DNA of 64,000 bases from assembly GCF_004770995.1 (NCBI RefSeq), contig NZ_RQHW01000047.1, positions 248,001 through 312,000 on the forward strand, written 5' to 3'. A program made the translations under genes and the position numbers. The number at the start of each line of letters is the position of its first letter. Position 1 is the first letter of the stretch. A model generated the notes under the pieces. That model saw only the letters and a list, made by a program, of their open reading frames with translations. It had not been told where the DNA came from and ran no database searches. Shown here one piece after another: positions 50,929 to 60,321 of this stretch. Source of the DNA: Leptospira idonii. GTDB taxonomy: Bacteria > Spirochaetota > Leptospiria > Leptospirales > Leptospiraceae.

Positions 50929-52203
50929 ATGCCCGCAAATTTAGTTGTCGGTGCCCAATGGGGCGATGAAGGAAAAGCGAAAGTCATTGATTATTTATCG
51001 AAAGATACAGACATCATCGTTCGTTACCAAGGTGGAGCTAACGCAGGTCATACTGTAGTAGTCGGCGGAACCAAATACGTCTTTCACTTAGTGCCATCCG
51101 GAATCATTTATGATAATACTGTCTGTGTGATCGGAAACGGGGTCGTTTTGGATCCTGACTACTTTTTGCAGGAATGCGCCGATTTGGAAAAAAGCGGATT
51201 TAGGGTAAAAGAGAAAGTTTTGATCAGTGATTCCTGTCATATCCTGCTTCCTTACCACAGAATGATCGATGAAGCCAGAGAATTGGGTTCTTCTCCTGAG
51301 AGAAAGATAGGCACTACCAAAAAAGGGATCGGAATGTGTTATGCGGACAAAATGCTCCGTATGGGACTTCGTGCGGGAGACCTTTTGGATAAGGAAGTTC
51401 TGAAGAAAAAACTGGAACACATTTTGGATGTGAAAAACCAGGAGTTGGTGAAATACTACGATCTGGAACCGGTTCGTTTCGATGAAATTTATCCGAACCT
51501 TCTCAATTTCGCCGAGAAAATGGGAAAAAACATCATCAATACCATCTACTACCTCAACGAAGAATTGGATAAAGGAAAAAGAATCCTTTTGGAAGGGGCG
51601 CAAGGGACAGGATTGGATATCGATTTCGGAACCTATCCTTACGTAACCAGCTCCAATCCTACGACGGGAGGAGCGCTTGCAGGATCCGGTGTAAATTTTC
51701 GCCATTTAAAAGATGTTATAGGGATCACGAAAGCTTATGCGACCAGAGTAGGGGAAGGCCCTTTTCCTTCCGAAATTCTGGGAGAAGCCGGTGATATATT
51801 GCGTAAGTTAGGCGGCGAGTACGGCTCCACTACGGGAAGACCTAGAAGATGCGGATGGTTCGATGTGCAAATGCTGAAACATTCCATCGTGGTGAACGGA
51901 ATCAACTCTCTCGTTCTCACAAAAATAGACGTTTTATCTCACTATGATTCGATCCCGGTTGTCATCGGTTATGAATACAAAGGGAAAAAACTTTCTCATT
52001 TTCCTTCACAGGGATTGGAAGACGTAAAACCTATCTTTGCCGATTATAAAGGATGGAAAGACGATATTTCCGGAATCTGCGATTTCTCCAAACTTCCTCC
52101 AGCTTGCCAAAGTTATATCAACTCTTTGCAGGAATTGGTGGGAACTAAAATAGGAATCGTCTCCACTGGACCGGACAGAGAGCACACGATCATTATGAAA
52201 TAA
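50929..52203 (+). CDS. purA: Adenylosuccinate synthetase
   Basis: 424 residues. It converts IMP and aspartate to adenylosuccinate with GTP. The N-terminal loop reads GAQWGDEGKAK, with Ala where many family members have Gly (GDEGKGK). GGANAGHTVV, LLEGAQGTGLDIDFGTYPYVTSSNPT and STTGRPRRCGWFD are present. GGTAGG precedes the ATG. The protein is otherwise of normal length and should be active. Confidence 0.97.
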   Translation: MPANLVVGAQWGDEGKAKVIDYLSKDTDIIVRYQGGANAGHTVVVGGTKYVFHLVPSGIIYDNTVCVIGNGVVLDPDYFLQECADLEKSGFRVKEKVLISDSCHILLPYHRMIDEARELGSSPERKIGTTKKGIGMCYADKMLRMGLRAGDLLDKEVLKKKLEHILDVKNQELVKYYDLEPVRFDEIYPNLLNFAEKMGKNIINTIYYLNEELDKGKRILLEGAQGTGLDIDFGTYPYVTSSNPTTGGALAGSGVNFRHLKDVIGITKAYATRVGEGPFPSEILGEAGDILRKLGGEYGSTTGRPRRCGWFDVQMLKHSIVVNGINSLVLTKIDVLSHYDSIPVVIGYEYKGKKLSHFPSQGLEDVKPIFADYKGWKDDISGICDFSKLPPACQSYINSLQELVGTKIGIVSTGPDREHTIIMK

Positions 52204-52238
52204 ATTTGGAAAAACCAATCCTTTTTTTGAAGTAGTGA

Positions 52239-52266
52239 TTGACCAAGAACCCCTTGTCATTATTCT
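52239..52266 (+). promoter_or_regulatory. Predicted promoter of the tRNA-Lys/tRNA-Glu pair
   Basis: TTGACC (52239-52244), a 16-bp spacer and TATTCT (52261-52266) lie 15 bp before tRNA-Lys. The -35 and next bases are the same as in the other tRNA operon (12743). Good spacing and position make this the clearest promoter in the window. Confidence 0.6.
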
Positions 52267-52279
52267 TGGCAACAGAGCA

Positions 52280-52355
<76 letters not shown>

Positions 52356-52374
52356 CGTTCGGTTCACTCAATCT

Positions 52375-52449
52375 GGTGCCATCGTCTAATGGTCAGGACA
52401 CAAGGTTTTCATCCTTGCAATCGGGGTTCAATTCCCCGTGGCACTACCA
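52375..52449 (+). tRNA. tRNA-Glu (anticodon TTC), 3' CCA encoded
   Basis: Acceptor GGTGCCA/TGGCACT, with the first pair G-T. D-stem GTC/GAC, anticodon stem CAAGG/CCTTG with loop TTTTCAT, T-arm CGGGGTTCAATTCCCCG. Discriminator A52446 and CCA at 52447-52449. The last ~22 bp overlap, on the other strand, the 3' end of the gene at 52428-53324. Confidence 0.95.
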
Positions 52450-53324
52450 ATCCTGCAAGCCTCTCTAATTTCACAAATAGAACAAATCTCTTCCACTTGA
52501 ATCCCTCTGCATTTCCGGATGATTCCTACTCTTGTCAGACAAAAATCGTATAACAACGGATCGTCGGGATAAAAGTTTTTGAAATAGTCTCGAATGAGTA
52601 TGGACTCTTTGATTCCGAAAGTTTTTCTTTCTGAGATTCCTAAAATACCTATCAGTCTTTGGATGTGCACATCCAAAGGAAAGGGAATTTGGTTCGGCAA
52701 AATCTTTTTATAAATTCCGAAATCAGGAAATTTGTCTCTCACCATCCAACGTAAAAACAAACAGATTCTTTTTTTTGCGGATTTGGAGAGAGGTTCCCCT
52801 ATTAAGAATTTTAATCCGGGAGAGAGTTGTTTTTTTCCCGTTTGGGAAAGGATCTTCTTTGTAAAGATCGTTTGAAACAGGGAGATTCCTTCTATGGGAT
52901 CGAATCCATCTTCGTTTAGGAAATAGGTTTCGAATAGGGGAGAGTTGTCCTTGGATTGTTTTGTTTCGGAAGCAATATCGGACACTATGTCCAAAAATAA
53001 ACGATTGTCAGCTTGTGTTTGAAAGCGGTAGTATTTTATGTTTTTTTTTGCCGTTTCAAAGAATCGATTTTTCTCCGCAAGTGCCAAGTAAGGATGGTCT
53101 CCCAGATCCAGAAAGAGCGGTGCTAAAAACTGCTGGATTGCCTTTACGTTTCCGTATGCGAATAGAGCAGAAAACAGGGAAACAATTTCCCTGTCCAAAG
53201 AGTTCGTATAACGAGAGGGAAAAAGGATGGGGTCCGATTCCAAGTATTTGGGATCGGAATAAAATTTTTGCGCTTTGTCGAGAGAGAGTTTGAGTGCTCT
53301 CGGAAACTCAGGAGTTTCTTGCAT
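52428..53324 (-). CDS. TIGR02757/DUF2400 family protein
   Basis: 298 residues if started at the Met at 53324; an upstream Met at 53372 would add 16 residues and overlap the HMG-CoA lyase gene by 65 bp instead of 17. Features recognised: SDPILFPSRYTN, EIVSLFSALFAYGNVKAI, FPLDVHIQRLIGILG, which together resemble a DNA-glycosylase-like helix-hairpin-helix fold, and a C-terminal group of four Cys (CRGIQVEEICSICEIREAC). Function of the family is not established. The C-terminus is encoded antisense to the 3' end of tRNA-Glu: the last seven residues and the stop codon fall inside it. Confidence 0.8.
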   Translation of the reverse strand: MQETPEFPRALKLSLDKAQKFYSDPKYLESDPILFPSRYTNSLDREIVSLFSALFAYGNVKAIQQFLAPLFLDLGDHPYLALAEKNRFFETAKKNIKYYRFQTQADNRLFLDIVSDIASETKQSKDNSPLFETYFLNEDGFDPIEGISLFQTIFTKKILSQTGKKQLSPGLKFLIGEPLSKSAKKRICLFLRWMVRDKFPDFGIYKKILPNQIPFPLDVHIQRLIGILGISERKTFGIKESILIRDYFKNFYPDDPLLYDFCLTRVGIIRKCRGIQVEEICSICEIREACRIGSATGN

Positions 53325-54213
53325 GGGACTTTGCGATAAAGGTTCTGGAGGCGAATGCTTTTCCCATTGCACTCTGCATGATCAGAGAGGCATCCACTAA
53401 ATGGTCCAAGTTCACTCCTGTTGCATAACCTTCTCTTTCTAGAAAATAGACCAAATCTTCCGTGGCTAAATTTCCGGAAGCTCCTTTGGCATAAGGACAG
53501 CCCCCCAAACCGCCTGCGGAAGAATCGAAAGAACGAATTCCCATCGATAAGGATTGTTTTACGTTGGAGATTGCCATTCCGTATGTATCATGGAAGTGAC
53601 CGGCAAGAAGTGCAGGGGAAACTTCTTTCAGCAATACATTTAAAAGCGCCTCCACTTCCGAAGGAACAGCTACTCCTATCGTTTCTCCCAAAGAAATTTC
53701 GTAAACCCCTTCATCTAAGAGTCGTTTTGTGATTTCTAACGTTTTTTCGGGAGCCATTTTCCCTTCGTAAGGACAGGCGATGACTGTGGAGATATATCCT
53801 CTCACTTTCACATTGTCTATACGGGCTCTTTTGAAAATTTCGGAAAAGGCGGTTATGGATTCTTCGATGGTTTTATTGATATTTTTCTGAGTGAAGGACT
53901 CCGAAGTTGCAGTGAATACCGCCACTTCTTTGAAGCCTGAGTTGATTGCCGCTTCGTAACCTTTGATGTTGGGAGTGAGGCAGGAGAATTCTATCCCTGG
54001 ACGATTTTCGCTGAATATTAGTTTGGCGAGCTCGGGAGCATCTCCCATTTGAGGAACCCATTCTTTTCTTACGAAAGATGTGGCTTCTATATGTTTGAGT
54101 CCCGCGCGAATGAGAGAAAGTATGAATTTGAATTTATCTTCCGTGGAAACGATGGTTTTTTCGTTCTGCAATCCGTCTCTCGGACCTACTTCCGTAATCT
54201 TCACAAAATTCAC
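53308..54213 (-). CDS. Hydroxymethylglutaryl-CoA lyase-like enzyme
   Basis: 301 residues from GTG at 54213, which has AAAGGAG at good spacing; an ATG at 54234 is possible but would place that ribosome site inside the gene. It is a TIM-barrel aldol-type lyase with VGPRDGLQNE near the start, GHFHDTYGMA, and GGLGGCPYAKGASGNLATED with the conserved active-site Cys. It splits HMG-CoA to acetyl-CoA and acetoacetate, as in leucine breakdown. Some family members act on other acyl-CoAs. Divergent from the ABC ATPase gene. Confidence 0.9.
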   Translation of the reverse strand: MNFVKITEVGPRDGLQNEKTIVSTEDKFKFILSLIRAGLKHIEATSFVRKEWVPQMGDAPELAKLIFSENRPGIEFSCLTPNIKGYEAAINSGFKEVAVFTATSESFTQKNINKTIEESITAFSEIFKRARIDNVKVRGYISTVIACPYEGKMAPEKTLEITKRLLDEGVYEISLGETIGVAVPSEVEALLNVLLKEVSPALLAGHFHDTYGMAISNVKQSLSMGIRSFDSSAGGLGGCPYAKGASGNLATEDLVYFLEREGYATGVNLDHLVDASLIMQSAMGKAFASRTFIAKSHARNS

Positions 54214-54291
54214 TTGCCATTTCTCCTTTCCCATTCAGTTTCTTTCCTAAAGACCGGAAAGGCAATCGTTTTCCTTTCGCTTCCAACCGCA

Positions 54292-55050
54292 GTGTTAGAG
54301 ATCAAAAATTTAAAGGTTCGCATTTCAGGGAAGACCATTCTGAAGAATGTTCATCTAACTGCAAATAACGGTGAGATCACGGGGATTGTGGGTAGATCCG
54401 GTTCCGGCAAGTCCACACTCTTTCGCAGCATTTTAGCCGTCCCGGAACTCATCCAAGGATATGAAATCGAAGGAGAAATCAAATGGAAGGGAAGAGACGT
54501 TCGGGAATATTCTACGAAACCCATTCAGCCGGTATTTCAGGATCCTTTCTCTTTTTTGTCTCCTTACCAAACTTTGGGAGAATCACTTCTGGAGCCTCTG
54601 CAGGTGAGAGAAGGGATTTTTTTAAGCAAAAAAAGAAAGTCGGAGGAGACGGATCGAATCTTATCCTATTTCGAAAGATTTCATTTGAAAGAGGAAGTTC
54701 TTTCCAAAAGAACGAATCAATTGAGCGGAGGCCAACTCCAAAGACTTAGTATACTTCGTGCGATTCTTGCTCGTCCCGAATTGATTTTGTTAGATGAACC
54801 GGTGACCGCATTGGATGCTCTCGTGCAGGCAGAGATCGTTTCTTTGATTCGCAATCTCAACGAAAAAGAAAACATAAGTTTCCTTCTGGTTTCACATGAT
54901 TTGGGTTTGGTGAAACATCTTTGCAAACAAGTGTTTCTTTTGGAACAAGGAGAAGTGGTCGAATCGGGAGAGGCCTCCGAAGTTTTTACCCGTCCTAAAA
55001 CTGAATTTACGAAAGAACTGATCGCATCCCGCAATTTGAAAGATATTTAG
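54292..55050 (+). CDS. ABC transporter ATP-binding protein, peptide/nickel-type, orphan
   Basis: 252 residues from GTG at 54292, where similarity to ABC ATPases begins (VLEIKNLKVRISGKTILKNV); the frame is open further upstream but that part overlaps the HMG-CoA lyase gene antisense. Walker A GRSGSGKST, Q-loop QDPFSFLSPYQTLGESLLEPL, signature LSGGQLQRL, Walker B LILLDEP and the H-loop HDLG are present. The Q-loop context resembles Opp/Dpp-type importers. No permease or binding-protein gene is adjacent, so its partner is unknown. Confidence 0.85.
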   Translation: MLEIKNLKVRISGKTILKNVHLTANNGEITGIVGRSGSGKSTLFRSILAVPELIQGYEIEGEIKWKGRDVREYSTKPIQPVFQDPFSFLSPYQTLGESLLEPLQVREGIFLSKKRKSEETDRILSYFERFHLKEEVLSKRTNQLSGGQLQRLSILRAILARPELILLDEPVTALDALVQAEIVSLIRNLNEKENISFLLVSHDLGLVKHLCKQVFLLEQGEVVESGEASEVFTRPKTEFTKELIASRNLKDI

Positions 55051-55069
55051 AGAACGATTTGTCCACCGA

Positions 55070-56086
55070 TCATTCCGTGGGAACCGCTTCCTCTTCCGCA
55101 TTTTCATCCAACTGAGTCCTTTTGGCTTCTGCGAATTTGCGGGCGATATCTCTTCTTCTCGCAATGACCTTTGCGGATACTGTCGCAAAAAAGGGATCGT
55201 TCTTGAAACTCAACATTTTGGTATATTGTTCTTCCGCAGTTTCATAGTCAGTGACCTTGGATGCTGTTTCCGCAAAATAATAATGAAACTTTTTGTCGTA
55301 AGGTTTTTCTTTTCCTTCCTGGGTGGAGAGTGAGGTTTTGCTGAAAATTTTATAAGCGATGTGGTAATTCCCTTTTTCCATTTCCAGACGGGCAAATCCC
55401 AATCTTACATTGGGGCTGGCTTCTTCGATTTTTAACGCTTGGTTGAGATAGATGAGTGCTCTGTTCTTGAGACCTGTCGCCAAATAATGATCGCTGAGAC
55501 GTATGAGTGCTTCCGTATCATACGTATTTTTTTCTGCGGCCAGTTTGTAATTCATGACGGCATAATAAATTTCCCTCGTGATTTCGGAAAGAATGGCGAT
55601 ATGCAGATAGGTTTTGAAATATTCGGGAACTTCCGCCTTCGCATATTCGAATTGAACCAGTGCTTTCGCATATTCTAATTCTAAAGAATATAATCTTCCT
55701 AAATTGTAACGAAAGGGAAAAAACTGAGGATCGAATTTTACTCCTGCTTCCAGGCGTTTGATCGCTTCCTTTCTTGCTTTTTCCTTTCCTGAAAGAAGCA
55801 TCGCAATGGTCTCATTGTTCCATTCACCTGAATTTGTGATTTTTTTACCTTCGTATTCGAAACTCCCTACCGAAGGAGGGGGACTTCCTTGGAAGATTCT
55901 TCCTCGAGCCAGGATAAAATCTTCCTTATGATAGACGAGGGAGCCGTTCGGAAAATCGGAAGTGTCGAATTCCTGATCTTTGCCCCAAAGGATTTCCGGA
56001 TATTCCTGATCTCCGATCTGTTTTTGTGCCGTTATAGGCAGGGAAATAAAAAACAGAAGTGAAAATGTAAGGAGATCACGGAACAT
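55070..56086 (-). CDS. Exported TPR-repeat protein
   Basis: 338 residues. MFRDLLTFSLLFFISLPITAQ is a signal peptide with a likely type I cleavage site near ITA-Q. The mature part (~115-290) has TPR-like repeats (FRYNLGRLYSLELEYAKALVQFEYA, YFKTYLHIAILSEI, ALIRLSDHYLATGLKNRALIYLNQAL). The C-terminus is Glu/Ala-rich and charged. It would act in the periplasm, probably as a protein-protein scaffold. It diverges from ccmA with only 9 bp between the two start codons, so the genes must share or overlap control signals. Confidence 0.82.
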   Translation of the reverse strand: MFRDLLTFSLLFFISLPITAQKQIGDQEYPEILWGKDQEFDTSDFPNGSLVYHKEDFILARGRIFQGSPPPSVGSFEYEGKKITNSGEWNNETIAMLLSGKEKARKEAIKRLEAGVKFDPQFFPFRYNLGRLYSLELEYAKALVQFEYAKAEVPEYFKTYLHIAILSEITREIYYAVMNYKLAAEKNTYDTEALIRLSDHYLATGLKNRALIYLNQALKIEEASPNVRLGFARLEMEKGNYHIAYKIFSKTSLSTQEGKEKPYDKKFHYYFAETASKVTDYETAEEQYTKMLSFKNDPFFATVSAKVIARRRDIARKFAEAKRTQLDENAEEEAVPTE

Positions 56087-56095
56087 GGTAGGTGT

Positions 56096-56707
56096 ATGGC
56101 GGAAACGATTCTAGAATGTAAGTCTCTCACCATATCTGTCGGCTATAAAACCATTTTTCGTGATCTGAGTTTCTCTTTTCCTGAAACGGGAATGGTTCTC
56201 ATCCAAGGAGAAAACGGAGCCGGGAAGTCCACTCTTCTGAAAGAGATCTATCATAGATCCTCTTCCCATCCTGCTTGGGTCTGGCCTAAGGGGAAAAAAT
56301 CTTTGAGTTACTTAGGCCACGATTTGGGGCTGTATTCCTCTTTGACTCTTACCGAAAATCTGGATTATTTTCTCTCTTTGGGAAAAAGAACCCTCCCTCA
56401 AGACGAACTGGATTTTTGGCTCAGTCGTTTCGGTTTGGAAAAAAGAAGAAGGGAGCCTCTTCATACTTTCTCCAGAGGAATGAAGCAGAAAGCGGCTCTC
56501 ATTCGTTCTTTTCTTGTTTCACCTAATATCGTATTGCTGGACGAACCGTACACTGGTCTTGATGTTGCCTCCATTCGACTTCTGACAGACATCCTGAATG
56601 AAGAAAAATCCAAAAGGCTGATTATTATCGTTCTTCATGAGATCCCTGAAAAATTGGAGATCCTGAGTAAAATTCAACTGGGAAAAACGATCGAATATGT
56701 TTCTTAA
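56096..56707 (+). CDS. ccmA: Heme exporter ATP-binding protein CcmA
   Basis: 203 residues. Walker A GENGAGKST, SRGMKQKAALIRSFL (signature), VLLDEPYTGLD (Walker B) and a His in VLHEIPE. The short length and the ccmB/ccmC neighbours identify CcmA of the System I cytochrome c maturation pathway. It overlaps ccmB by 11 bp. No strong ribosome site is visible before the ATG, which lies 9 bp from the divergent TPR gene. Confidence 0.9.
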   Translation: MAETILECKSLTISVGYKTIFRDLSFSFPETGMVLIQGENGAGKSTLLKEIYHRSSSHPAWVWPKGKKSLSYLGHDLGLYSSLTLTENLDYFLSLGKRTLPQDELDFWLSRFGLEKRRREPLHTFSRGMKQKAALIRSFLVSPNIVLLDEPYTGLDVASIRLLTDILNEEKSKRLIIIVLHEIPEKLEILSKIQLGKTIEYVS

Positions 56708-57353
56708 AGTTTTAAAAAAAGAATTTTTGTTAGTCGGTCGTTCTTTGGGAGGAGTTCTCTCCTTATTGTCTTTGAGTTTTTGTTTGATTTTTATTTTTTA
56801 TTCCTCCATCGAAGTGAACGAAGCTTTGGGAGAACGAAGTGTCCGGGGATTGAAGTGGGCGATCGTGTTTTTGCTGAATTTCGTTTTGGTGGGGCAGTCC
56901 CTTTGGGAGGAAAGAGAATCGGGAGGATGGAATGCCAGTTTATCCTCCGCTTCTCAGAGTACGCTTTATTTTGCAAAGTCTCTGGTGATTTGGATTTGTA
57001 CATCTCTTGTGAACCTGGCGATCGTAGCCGCTCTTTCCGTCTTTTTCCAGAGTGCGAATATGGAACGATTCGCAGGAGAGTGGCTTTTTTCCTGCTTAGG
57101 AAGTTTCTCTTTGGTCTTTTTGGGAGTTTCCATGGGGCTCATTTCCGAAGAAAGCCGACTGAAGGAGATCGTTCTTCCGCTCCTCCAACTTCCTTTTTCC
57201 ATCCCTCTATTTTTATTCGGATTGGAAGCGGAGGAAAGGTTTTGGAGAGAGATCGGATTCTATTGGCCGAGCGTATTTTTGCTTTTATTTTTCGCTTTGT
57301 TTTACGGCACCTTGGGAGGGTTGTTTCTGGAAATCCTCAGGAAAGAAAACTAA
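56697..57353 (+). CDS. ccmB: Heme exporter membrane protein CcmB
   Basis: 218 residues with about six hydrophobic helices. The early FLKVLKKEFLLVGRSLGG and the later LGVSMGLISEESRLKEIVLPLLQLPFSIPLFLFGLEA follow the CcmB pattern. It is the membrane partner of CcmA. The next gene ccmC starts 39 bp on. The larger overlapping frame at 56780-57538 is rejected. Confidence 0.88.
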   Translation: MFLKVLKKEFLLVGRSLGGVLSLLSLSFCLIFIFYSSIEVNEALGERSVRGLKWAIVFLLNFVLVGQSLWEERESGGWNASLSSASQSTLYFAKSLVIWICTSLVNLAIVAALSVFFQSANMERFAGEWLFSCLGSFSLVFLGVSMGLISEESRLKEIVLPLLQLPFSIPLFLFGLEAEERFWREIGFYWPSVFLLLFFALFYGTLGGLFLEILRKEN

Positions 57354-57392
57354 ACCCGTTTTTTCCTAGAATTTTTCCAAAGAAACTGAATC

Positions 57393-58100
57393 TTGGACTG
57401 TGTGAGAAAGCCAATTTCCATCCTTCCTATAGGATTCGATTTATTCCTGTACTTGCTTGTAGCGGTTTCCATACCGAGTGCGGTTTTGTTCTCCATTCTT
57501 TATCCCAATGTGATTTTGGAACAGGGCCTCAGTCATAGAATTTTTTATTTTCACGTTCCTGTCGCCTGGGTTGCGTTATATGGGCCTATCCTTGCTTCCT
57601 TTTTTTCTCTGATTTACCTTGTGACAAAAAAAAGGCTATGGGACGATTTGGCTTTTTCTTCCAACCAACTTTCATTTTTATTCGCATTGGGAGTTTTATT
57701 CTCAGGTCCCATCTGGGCCAACAGCGCTTGGGGTGTTCCTTGGGATAGAACAGATGCTAGGTTGCAATCTTTTTTCATTCTTTGTCTTTCTCTAGTTTCT
57801 TACTTCGTGTTTCGTTTTTTAATTTTGGAACCTAAGAAAAAAGCGATCATCTCTTCCTACCTTTCCCTTCTTTGTGCAATCAGTTCAGTTTTGACTTGGG
57901 GCGCCATTCGTTGGATCGAAAACCCTGGTAACCATCCAGGTAGTGTTTTGGGAAAAGGAGGAATGGATTCCGATATGAAGATCAGTTTTTGGCTTTCCGT
58001 TCTAGCTTATCATTTTCTATTTTTGATTTTATTTCTAATCGTTTACCGCACTCAGAAAATTCTTTCCTACAGGGAAACTTTGAGAGCGGAAAGAGCCTAA
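57393..58100 (+). CDS. ccmC: Heme-handling membrane protein CcmC
   Basis: 235 residues from TTG at 57393 (GTG at 57402 is equally possible). About six helices. The CcmC features are visible: FYFHVPVAW with a conserved heme-ligand-type His, the Trp-rich [16 protein letters not shown] in place of the WGxWWxWD motif, and a second His in NPGNHPGS. CcmC loads heme onto CcmE. ccmD, ccmE, ccmF and ccmG are not seen in the window. The following ATG abuts the stop. Confidence 0.9.
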   Translation: MDCVRKPISILPIGFDLFLYLLVAVSIPSAVLFSILYPNVILEQGLSHRIFYFHVPVAWVALYGPILASFFSLIYLVTKKRLWDDLAFSSNQLSFLFALGVLFSGPIWANSAWGVPWDRTDARLQSFFILCLSLVSYFVFRFLILEPKKKAIISSYLSLLCAISSVLTWGAIRWIENPGNHPGSVLGKGGMDSDMKISFWLSVLAYHFLFLILFLIVYRTQKILSYRETLRAERA

Positions 58101-59237
58101 ATGCCAAATTCTTCCGAAATCAGAAAAACGCATAACATCCTAATTGTGGATGACGTTTTGGAGAATGTGGAGCTTCTCAAATATCTTCTGACTACGGAAG
58201 GTTTCACCGCCTATACTGCGTTCTCCGCAGAAGAGGCGAGGTTGGTTCTGATGAATACTCCCATTGATACTCTTCTTTTAGATGTAAATATGCCAGTTCA
58301 GGACGGCTTCTCTTTCTGCAGAGAACTCAGAACTATGGAAAAGTTTAAACTTCTCCCCATCCTATTTATCACTTCCATCGACAGAGATATCGGTTTTGAA
58401 GAGGCAATGAAAAACGGAGGAGACGACTTTATCAACAAACCTTTCAATAAAAGAGAGTTAGTTGCTAAGATTCATTCCGTCATTCGAATCAAAGACCTTC
58501 AAGACGAACTGTTGAGAGAGAAGGCGAAATACGAAAAAGAACTGCAGACGGCAAGAAAGGTGCAGGACCAACTCATTCCTGAAAAAAGTTTTATCTGGAA
58601 CGGGATCAAAGCTCAGACATTATTTCATCCTTTTTTACAAATCGGCGGCGACTTTGTAGACTGCTGGATCGATTCCAAAAAACTCCATATAGTGATCGCC
58701 GACTGTTCAGGCCACGGGCCAAGTGCCGCACTCATCGGAGCCATGTTCAAGATGCAGCTTTTCAATTTGTCCCCTGTATTGGATCTGAAAGAAAGAGTGA
58801 ATCATCTGAGACAAAATATGGAAATCGTCCTCCCTGAAGACTACTCCATTACCTTTTGTTATGCGATACTGGATCAGGAACTGAACCTCACCTATATCAA
58901 CGGAGGACATCCTGCTCCTTTGCTTTATGTAGACGGGAAAACCGTTTCCTTGGAGGGAATGAGTCCTATGATTATGGGAATCAATTTGAACCCTCAGGAC
59001 GAGGTTCAAAAAATTGCCCTCAAATCGGGAGATAAGCTGTTTATGTACACGGATGGAGCCAGCGAAGCCAGAAATGACAGCTTTCATTTTCTTTCGGAAG
59101 AGGGAATGAAGACAATTTTTCACGAGTCAGTGAATGGGGGGGGAGATATTTTGGAATCAGTGCAATCTAAAATTCTGCAATTTTGCGGAAAACAAATCCC
59201 TAATGACGACATGGCAATGGTATGCATTCAGATCTGA
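58101..59237 (+). CDS. Response regulator with PP2C/SpoIIE-type phosphatase output
   Basis: 378 residues. The receiver has VDDV, Asp61 in LLDVNMP and Lys in NKPFNKR. A coiled coil (~130-160) leads to KVQDQLIP and the PPM/SpoIIE phosphatase domain. Metal-binding Asp residues are present in [21 protein letters not shown] and NDDMAMV. Such RsbU/RssB-like proteins usually dephosphorylate anti-anti-sigma factors in partner-switching control. It abuts ccmC and overlaps purC by 16 bp, so it is embedded in a ccm-pur run. Its kinase partner is not known; the lone HATPase at 11910-12605 is a possible partner type. Confidence 0.93.
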   Translation: MPNSSEIRKTHNILIVDDVLENVELLKYLLTTEGFTAYTAFSAEEARLVLMNTPIDTLLLDVNMPVQDGFSFCRELRTMEKFKLLPILFITSIDRDIGFEEAMKNGGDDFINKPFNKRELVAKIHSVIRIKDLQDELLREKAKYEKELQTARKVQDQLIPEKSFIWNGIKAQTLFHPFLQIGGDFVDCWIDSKKLHIVIADCSGHGPSAALIGAMFKMQLFNLSPVLDLKERVNHLRQNMEIVLPEDYSITFCYAILDQELNLTYINGGHPAPLLYVDGKTVSLEGMSPMIMGINLNPQDEVQKIALKSGDKLFMYTDGASEARNDSFHFLSEEGMKTIFHESVNGGGDILESVQSKILQFCGKQIPNDDMAMVCIQI

Positions 59238-60091
59238 AAATTACACCCAGTTACAGAGGTAAAGTAAGAGACGTATACGACTTAGGCGATACACTTTTGT
59301 TATGCGCTACAGATCGTATCTCTGCCTTCGATGTGGTTTTTGAGGAGAACGTTCCCGGCAAAGGGGAAATTCTCACCCGCATTTCCACAAAGTGGTTCCG
59401 TCATTTTTCGCATTTCAAAAATCATCTTTTGGAAACGGATGTAAATTTATTTCCCGAGCCTTTTCGTGGGAGAAAAGAGTTTTCTTCCAGATCCGTTCTT
59501 GTGAAAAAAGCGAAACGTATCGACTATGAATGTGTCGTAAGAGGATATCTTTCCGGTTCCGCCTTTAAGGAATACAAATCCACCGGTCAGGTTGCTTTCG
59601 TGGATTATCCGAAAGGAATGTTGGAATCTCAAAAATTCGAAACTCCTATCTTCACACCCGCACGTAAAAACGATATCGGCCACGATGAGAACATCAGTGA
59701 AGAAACGATGAAAAAAGAAGTAGGGGAAGAATTGTTTTCCAAATTGAAAGAAACCTCTCTTCGTCTTTTTTCCGAAGCTCACGACCTGATGAAAAAACAA
59801 GGAATCATTTTATGTGATACTAAGTTTGAGTTCGGAATCGAGTCTGGGGAACCTATTTTGATCGATGAAATTCTCACTCCCGATTCTTCCCGTTATTGGG
59901 ATGAGTCTTCCTATAAATTGGGAACCACTCCTGCCAGCTTCGACAAACAGATATTACGCAATTGGCTTGAGTCCACGTCTTGGGATAAAAATCCTCCTCC
60001 TCCTGCGTTGTCTCCTTCCCTTATTTCGGAACTAAAAGCAAAATACTTATTATTAGAAGAGAAAATTAACCTATGTTTATCGCAAAAATAA
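59222..60091 (+). CDS. purC: Phosphoribosylaminoimidazole-succinocarboxamide synthase
   Basis: 289 residues. [25 protein letters not shown], then [21 protein letters not shown] and [13 protein letters not shown] (here [16 protein letters not shown]) identify SAICAR synthetase of purine synthesis. The start lies inside the REC-PP2C gene (16-bp overlap) and its end overlaps purS by 19 bp. Confidence 0.98.
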   Translation: MHSDLKITPSYRGKVRDVYDLGDTLLLCATDRISAFDVVFEENVPGKGEILTRISTKWFRHFSHFKNHLLETDVNLFPEPFRGRKEFSSRSVLVKKAKRIDYECVVRGYLSGSAFKEYKSTGQVAFVDYPKGMLESQKFETPIFTPARKNDIGHDENISEETMKKEVGEELFSKLKETSLRLFSEAHDLMKKQGIILCDTKFEFGIESGEPILIDEILTPDSSRYWDESSYKLGTTPASFDKQILRNWLESTSWDKNPPPPALSPSLISELKAKYLLLEEKINLCLSQK

Positions 60092-60321
60092 ATATCACCC
60101 TGAAAGATTCCGTCCTAGACCCTCAAGGACAGACAGTACTCCGCGCCTTGCACGACCAAGGAAAGGTTTCCGTAAAAGACCTCCGAGTGGGGAAATATCT
60201 GGAAGTCAAAATCGATACGGAAGACAAAAATGCTGCGGACAGTTTGGCCAAAGAACTTTGCGAATCCGTTCTAGTGAACCAAGTGATCGAATCCTATCGA
60301 TTTGTGACTGAAAAAATATGA
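60073..60321 (+). CDS. purS: Phosphoribosylformylglycinamidine synthase subunit PurS
   Basis: 82 residues: a small protein that bridges PurL and PurQ in the three-part FGAM synthetase. [16 protein letters not shown] and [16 protein letters not shown] are typical. It overlaps purC by 19 bp and purQ by 4 bp. Confidence 0.95.
   Translation: MFIAKINITLKDSVLDPQGQTVLRALHDQGKVSVKDLRVGKYLEVKIDTEDKNAADSLAKELCESVLVNQVIESYRFVTEKI

Noticed and set aside
56780..57538. 252-residue open frame overlapping ccmB and ccmC
   Set aside because: It shares its DNA with well-supported CcmB and CcmC frames and reads as Arg/Phe/Ser-rich sequence without domain features.
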